From Lagopus muta (taxonomy: Eukaryota; Chordata; Aves; Galliformes; Phasianidae), in contig NC_064444.1 of assembly GCF_023343835.1 (NCBI RefSeq), forward strand, positions 10,546,719 through 10,610,718: 64,000 bases of DNA, read 5' to 3'. Each line of letters starts with the position of its first letter. Position 1 is the first letter of the stretch. The translations under genes were made by a program, and so were the position numbers. This document shows, one piece after another, positions 57,801 through 64,000 of this stretch. Under the pieces are notes generated by a model. That model ran no database searches, was not told the DNA's origin, and saw only the letters and a list, made by a program, of their open reading frames with translations.

Positions 57801-60800
57801 AGATACGACTGTAAAATTCCTACAGTACAGGATATGCATTTCATAGAGACAAAGCTATTTAGGATCCTTTTCTTCCATTTACTACAGCTTTACTTTCTTT
57901 ATTTGGTGATTATGTCTCACAGCTTAAATAGCTTAAACGTAGGTATTCAATTTGTACTGCAGTGCTCTGTCTGAACTTGCTGTTGTTACAGGTATGGAGG
58001 GATGCTTGCAAAATGAGAGGTCACTGCTGCAGTGCTCATGTACAGCTCCTGCCAGGCAAATACTGCTCAGGGTGTCTGCACAGCGTGCAGCGCAGTAGGG
58101 AACTGCAAGGAATATTTTCAGCTTTTGGAAAATAACATTTAAGAATTATGATTTAATTAATTATTCCCTTTCAAAGAATACGTTACTGATGATGACTGTC
58201 TAATGTTTAGTGACATCTCATCAGCACTTTTTTTTTTTTAACCATTCCTGTGAGAAAAACACTCCAATGAAATTATGATTTCTTTGGTTTTGCTAACGCT
58301 GGAATATCGGTACCAGCTCATTTATCTGGGATCGTCCTTGGTGTACACTCAAAGCTTTACCTTCTTCCCAATTTCCTGAATGAGTATCACAATGTCCTTT
58401 CCACCAAAAGCAAAGATGACTCTAGTTTATTAAGCTTCATCCCTTTTCCTACCCCTCTATTTTTCTTGAACCCGCAGTATCTTAAATATATGCTAATTGA
58501 TGCCATATGGATAATGCTATGTGCTAAAGTAATTGACTATACATAGAATTTAACAGCAGTTGTCATTTCTGCATTATTTCTTATGTTTCCTTTGATGTCC
58601 TATGTCGTGATCATGGAGGGATCATGGGGGTACACTGACAAACCTTTGTGTCTGTACTAAGAGTTGTTCTTTAGCTTCACTGCAGTCATCGTGGGGACTC
58701 AGTGCAGGGCCTGATTGCTGTGGTATGAAATGCACTGAAGGAGCTTACAGGGTGTGAGCCTTACCCTGAAGGACTGTAGAACAATTGAGTCAATAGTCTT
58801 TAAGCCTCTCTAAATATTACTTATTTTTCTTGCTTGCAAAAAATAATAACTAAAGAGAGTTTATATAGCGTCACGTCAGGAGGCAAGGGAAGATGCTTTG
58901 ACCAAGCCTTGACTGTGCTGCTTGGTTTCCTTGCCATGCAAAGGGGCTCCTTACCTGTCTGGGAAACTCATGACAGAAAACAGTTTGAAAATCCTGCATT
59001 GGCTACTATCCTTTCTTAGCCGGTTCTGAAGGATTTGGGTGTTGACATTTCATTTCAAATCCCCTAATATTTAGGCACTTACCTTCTAGCTGCCTTTCAA
59101 AGCCCCAGTGTCAAAGGAAAAAGGCAATCTTGAAAATTACACAACTAAAGGTGAGGTTTGGTTTGGGACGAATGGTTCCGTTCACACAGTTTCTAACAGC
59201 AGACCTTCATTTTTACCACTCACTGTGTTCCAGTTCTCACTGTGGATGTTGCTGCCCAGTGAACCTGCCTGGTGTCACAGGAAGCCTTGAGAAGGTGCAG
59301 TGCTGGCTTGGTGCTGAGTGGCGTTTCCAGCCACGAGGGCAGGATGATGTGCATGCTGCTGGGGGAAGAAGGCTCCCTGTAGCAATACATTGCCTGCTGT
59401 CCTCACTGCTTTCAGTATGTCCACAATAACTGCGCTTGCATAACTTATGGCTACAGATGCTCTGAGAATTTTGTAAGCATGAATTAATTAATGATAACAT
59501 CATGATACGAAAACCAGATTCTGCATTAATGTGCAATGCCATTAAGACCAGTGGAGCTGCTTTTAAACCTACAGGGAACTTGACCCAAAGGCATATAATG
59601 GGGATGCTTTATAATTGGAATAGTTACGGTCCTTGAGAAGGAGAAGGTGATGGAGATGAAAGGTGTTGGCTGAAGTCACGGGGAATCACATCTTGGCGTG
59701 AACTTGAGAATCTGGACTCTCCAAGTTTTTTACTGCTGTCTCACAAGTTTGTATCTGTGTTAGGGTTTTCTTAGCTTTCTGACAGTAATAATGTAAAAAC
59801 TTAGGGTTTTGCTATAAGTTTTATATATTTCTTGGAGCAAGATCTTCAAGCTTTCTGTAAAAGATACTCAACAGCGCAGCTAAACTATGGTCTCCTTTCT
59901 CTACTTAAAGCTTCTGTTAGTCATTGTCATAGATTTAAGTGTTTCTTTTCTTAGTTGTAATGCTGTTGGAGAATGCTCTTTACTTCTTGCTGTTCCAGTA
60001 TTTTGTTTGGGGAGGGGGAAAAAAATAGGGGAATATGTATTTTTGTGCTTATACTTTTAAAAAATAGAACTGTAAACTGAAAATTACTGAGTGTTCATTC
60101 ATTTGTAAGAATTACCCCAAAAGTTCTTTATTGTATGGTCAAGTTTACCACATTGGTAAACTACTGTGGTGGCTTTAATTGGGAGACCTTTGCTAAATAC
60201 CTGTGTATTTAAGTTAACTTTCAATGAACCCAAGAGTAATTTGAGTGTTTGGCAGAGGAAAGAAGTGGTTGCCTGTTATTTTGGTACGTGCCAGTTGTTC
60301 CAATGATGGCCAGAAAAAAAGGCTTGTAGAACAAAAACTAAAAGCTGAGGCTAGAAGGCAGGGTCTTTCAGCATCCAAAAGGCAGACTTTTGCAATGTCA
60401 AATAAGGAAAAACTGCTTTTCCAGGGAAGGACCTTAAGGTGAATTATAGCCGGATATCAGATGGAAAATTGTGCATTCCCCTGGTGTCCTTGCAATTTTA
60501 TTGCAGAATCCAGAGTGATGTCTAATTTGAAGTAAGTTGTCTATTTTTTTCCATGACTCCTCAGAAACATTTTTTTCCTTTGACTTAAGCCTCATATTTT
60601 CAAGCAGACCAATTTTGCTGTTCATACAATTTGAGGAGAGGGAGCAAAGGAGGGGCTAAAAATAGAGCTTATAATGGAACCTGGGTATGTTCTTAACAGT
60701 GGCGAGACACTTATCTGTCCATTATGTTGTTGACTAATGTTAACTTCTCTGCTGCCTTTGTAATGTATTACATTAAGCCAAATGAAGCTACTGTGTGATG

Positions 60801-63800
60801 TATCAAGATACAGTCACGTAGGTTGCCTGGCTATTTGCTCTTGTTAGTATTGTATGTGATGGACTTTAATAGCTGTGTGGGGTCCTGGAGTTACTTAGAT
60901 CAACAGTGCACCTTTTTGTGCTTCAGCCTGGATCCTCTTGTGTGCCAGACTGGCATCAGCTCCACTGAAAGTTGCACAAGTGTGTAAGAATGTATGTGTG
61001 TGAGTTAGGGATCTGAGCATCAAGTTTATGTGGCTGCTCAGCTGGCTGCAGGCAGGGTCTGCAGGCAGAGGAGGTAGCAGCTCTGCCACCTCAGAACCCC
61101 TTTTCACATGTATTCAGACCAAGTAACGCCCAGTGACTCTTGCTGCTTTAATGTCAAGCAGCAGCAATACCCTGGGGCTTGACTTTAAAAAGCGCTGAAA
61201 GATGCATGCTGTAGGGAGACACAGGCACATGACTGCACTGCACCAGATTTCTTGTCTCTAAAATTTGGTGATGCTTTACAAGCAAGGTTGTCCCGTATGT
61301 TAAGTCCAGCTAGGTGAGGTTCAACCTGCGGTTTTCAGGTGTGCTGTGTGTACATCACTTTCCTCTTCCTCTCCTGTTGATCCCAGTGTGTTCTGGAGGC
61401 TGTAACAGCTCTGTCAGTGTGGTGGCTGCATCCAACAGGAAGCTGGAAATGCAGGGGTCAAAAATTAGGAAATTCGAGGTAACTGTAACTCCTGTGGTGC
61501 TCTGTCCATGCTCATCACACAGCGGCCCTCTGTCCCCACGTGTAAATGCATCCATCGCATGCTTTAACATGCGCGGTGATGCTGGTAATCCAAAAGTGGT
61601 AAAATTTCTAGTATGAGTTTTTTGTTTATAAGTTTGCTCTCGTGCTTCAGTAGTACATAAACATTTGAGTTTGTTGTTGTTGTTTTTTTTTCCTGGAAAA
61701 TGTTGTTTCTTAAAATGATTGAAAAATAAATGTCTTTAATATTTGTGGGCACATTTCTGTTGCTTTTTCAGCGGTGTTTCTTTAATGACAACATGACTGG
61801 TTACTTTTAGAAATCTTATGCAAACCAAGTACTTGTCAGCCTGTTGCCAAGCATTGTTCTTCAGTATATTTTACAAGAGGTACTTTTCTTGTTGGTTTTC
61901 ATGTTAATAACGTATTACTTCTGCAGACATGTTACCACTTATTTTCTGCCTTAAGAAAAGCATTTGTTCATGAAGAAAATACATCTATTTCTAGATCAAA
62001 TGCTCATTGCAAACAAAACCCAAATTGTGAGGAGCATGTGTGGACACATTCGTGTGTGCAGCCGCACAGCTGGCACCGTGGAGGTGTAGCTCTGAGTCAG
62101 GGCTACGGATAGTCCACATGTAAGGGCTCGGGGTCCTGCTGCACCTTCACATCTGAGTTGTGCTTTCAGGACTATGCATTTGTCAGACTAGCGTTGGTCA
62201 GGTTATAGGTTTTCCTTCGTAATGGGCTCTTGTTAATAGTTGTTGTTAATTGTTTGTCTTTCAGAGTTGGCAGGTTTGCATGCTTTATTGAATGAACTTT
62301 CTCGCTAAGTTTCTGAGCAGTAGGTGGTTTATAAAATAATTGTGCTATACGTTGATAGCATCTTTTATCATAATCGGTTTATGTTGTTTTAAATAAAAGA
62401 ATAATAGAAGACATTGCAGAGTGGATTTTTTGTTCTATTGTTCTTGATACTGGAAATTACCCCAAATAAGTATCTTGTAAAAAAAAAAAAACAAAAAAAA
62501 AACAGATTTACTTCCAAAAATGCTGATTTATATCAGCCTATACAGAGAACAAGATAATGATGCTCAGTCTAGAGAGGGGCAATGCTTTTATACTGTTTTC
62601 CCCCTTTTTATGAATAGAATTGTACAAAAAAAGTTCCCATTGTGTAGTACTCTGAGTTTTGTACAACCATCTTTTATCAACAGATGGCAACCAGAACATG
62701 AAAAATAATTAAAAAATAAAATGAAAAGAAACCCAGAATGAATTAAAGTGCTTCTTTGCGTTCTGATCTGCATTTTTGGTTTAGAATTTTTATGGTGAAT
62801 TGCCATATTATCTGTTATATCAGTTTACAATGAGGCTCCTATCAGACATAAAACAGATTTATAATACCATTAAAACACAATATCAAAGAATGAATAAGCA
62901 ATTCAATAAAATTACAATAACACAAAGATAAAATGAAAGCCTTTTCAATAACAGTTTTATGCAAGAACATTTTGCAGATAAATATGTGTTTATAGATCTT
63001 TTAAATGCACATTTATTATACTGCTCCTAATAGAGCCACAGGGGTTAATTTTTTCTGTGTGTTGTCTTTTATAAGTGGTTCAAAAGCCAGCTGCAAAACT
63101 CTTCAATAGATTGTTTTGTATCTTTGAATTGATTTTGGTAAAGGGAGCATTTACAGTACTACAGTATAGTTTGTATGTACACATGAGTCAATATGAGCGT
63201 GCCGTGCGTTGCTGTGTGCTCTAGACAACCTTATGAAAATGAAGGCGATTCCAAGCAAAAAAAAAGACAAGGAAAAAATATAGATTTTTTTCTTTTCTTT
63301 ATTTTTTCCTGAGGGAAAATATATGTAGATGCATTTTGATTATTGTGTCTTTACTTTAGCATTACATTTTTAATGGGTTTCTTTGGGTCGGGTAGGGAGT
63401 CTAAACTTGGAGCTTAGGAGAGGTTATCTGAAGAACGTTGTCAATGCTGTTTGAATAGTTTTTCTTTCTTGCTACAAAAGGAGAGGGAGGGGTGGAGGGG
63501 AAGCCAGCTTCAGCTAATGTTATGTTCCTATACGTGTTATGTCATGCAGCAGTCATGATGTCTGGCTCAGTGGTGTCTTAATTACGCATCCTGTTTACAT
63601 CCTTTGTTTTTAATTTCGGCACGTAGTTCACAAGCCTCCTGTAATCATTGCCGTCCTATTCCAATACGGTCAGTGTGGCAGGAAATAGAAGATCTTACAT
63701 AAAGGTTTTGTTGCTGAAATGTTAGGAAGAGCTATCTCAGATGTTATTTTTAAAAATACTATGCACGATTAGTCTGCTTCCATCCATCATTTTCCTTTTA

Positions 63801-64000
63801 ACTATTAATATCAATATACATTTATACCCTACACATGTTCAGACGTTAACTGAGAAACAAATCTTCTTAAACTCCCGTGTAGATAAAATGTATGTTCAGA
63901 CATAACTGAACAGAATGTTCTTTATGTCTTTGAGATCTCTGAGAACCAGTGCGATTAGCAACGATGTTTAGAAAGCACGAAGTATAAAAAACCCAGGGTC
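54871..64000. other. intronic DNA to window end, no exon seen
   Basis: AT-rich with scattered A/T runs (58,228-58,240; A-rich 62,478-62,503). 62,800-63,130 is strongly AT-rich. 63,500-63,760 has forkhead (TGTTTAC) and SOX-like (CTTTGTTT) words close together and may be a regulatory element. GC-richer islets occur at 55,060-55,260, 56,980-57,110 and 61,010-61,100. No TSHZ body exon, RNA gene or mobile element was found before the window ends. Confidence 0.45.

Larger units (their letters stand above)
32135..64000 (+). other. TSHZ3: TSHZ intron 1 (5' part, continues beyond window)
   Basis: No exon encoding the TSHZ body (the acidic region after AAY, C2H2 fingers, homeodomain) is found downstream, so everything after the donor is read as intron 1, at least 31.8 kb. 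TSHZ genes are known for very long first introns flanked by gene deserts full of conserved non-coding elements. Open frames are short and scattered. The intron has unusually many A/T homopolymers of 18-31 bases and a few GC-richer blocks. Confidence 0.7.

Overview
The window looks like vertebrate nuclear DNA, most likely from a bird. It is AT-rich and non-coding over most of its length and has one broad CpG island. By eye it carries no recognisable Alu, L1, SINE, LTR or CR1 element. The species cannot be fixed from the sequence; a sauropsid, probably avian, is an inference from compactness and the lack of mammalian repeats.

The only gene part I can support is the first coding exon of a teashirt zinc-finger homeobox (TSHZ) gene on the + strand. 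The ATG at 32095 opens MPRRKQQAPRRAA, the hallmark TSHZ N-terminus, and the exon ends after 40 coding bases at a GT donor (32134|32135). The RRAA ending fits TSHZ3 best; TSHZ1 (RRSA) and TSHZ2 (KRAA) fit less well, so the paralogue call is moderate. The zinc-finger and homeodomain body lies in a later exon outside the window, so 32135-64000 is the first part of a phase-1 intron at least 31.8 kb long.

Layout: 1-27,600 is 5' intergenic, mostly AT-rich, with a few GC-richer patches (about 4.3-4.7, 9.3-9.7, 18.3-18.9, 24.1-25.8 and 26.4-27.1 kb). 27,640-32,480 is a multi-lobed CpG island, as expected for a developmental transcription-factor promoter. Its last 600 bases hold the probable 5' leader with two tiny upstream ORFs, one overlapping upstream ORF, a (CAG)8 tract and a CCT/CCG tract. 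From 32,135 to the end is intron 1, with many long homopolymer tracts and several blocks that look like cis-regulatory elements. The clearest are 33,230-33,420 (PBX/MEIS, TCF, FOX, RFX X-box, CRE and E-box in about 100 bp), 36,640-36,790 (a MEIS/TGIF palindrome) and a small intronic CpG-rich patch at 41,575-41,880 with a second palindrome.

The most unusual observations are: (1) exon 1 encodes almost exactly an RRKQxxP NuRD-docking motif and nothing else, so promoter or splice choice could add or remove co-repressor recruitment; (2) at 54,606 a strong splice acceptor would join in phase to exon 1 and recreate the family residues AYV, then run about 60 codons through a hydrophobic segment to a stop with an ATTAAA signal 47 bases further on, a possible short alternative last exon that may equally be chance; (3) dense homopolymer tracts around the promoter, including two poly(T)/poly(A) inverted pairs.
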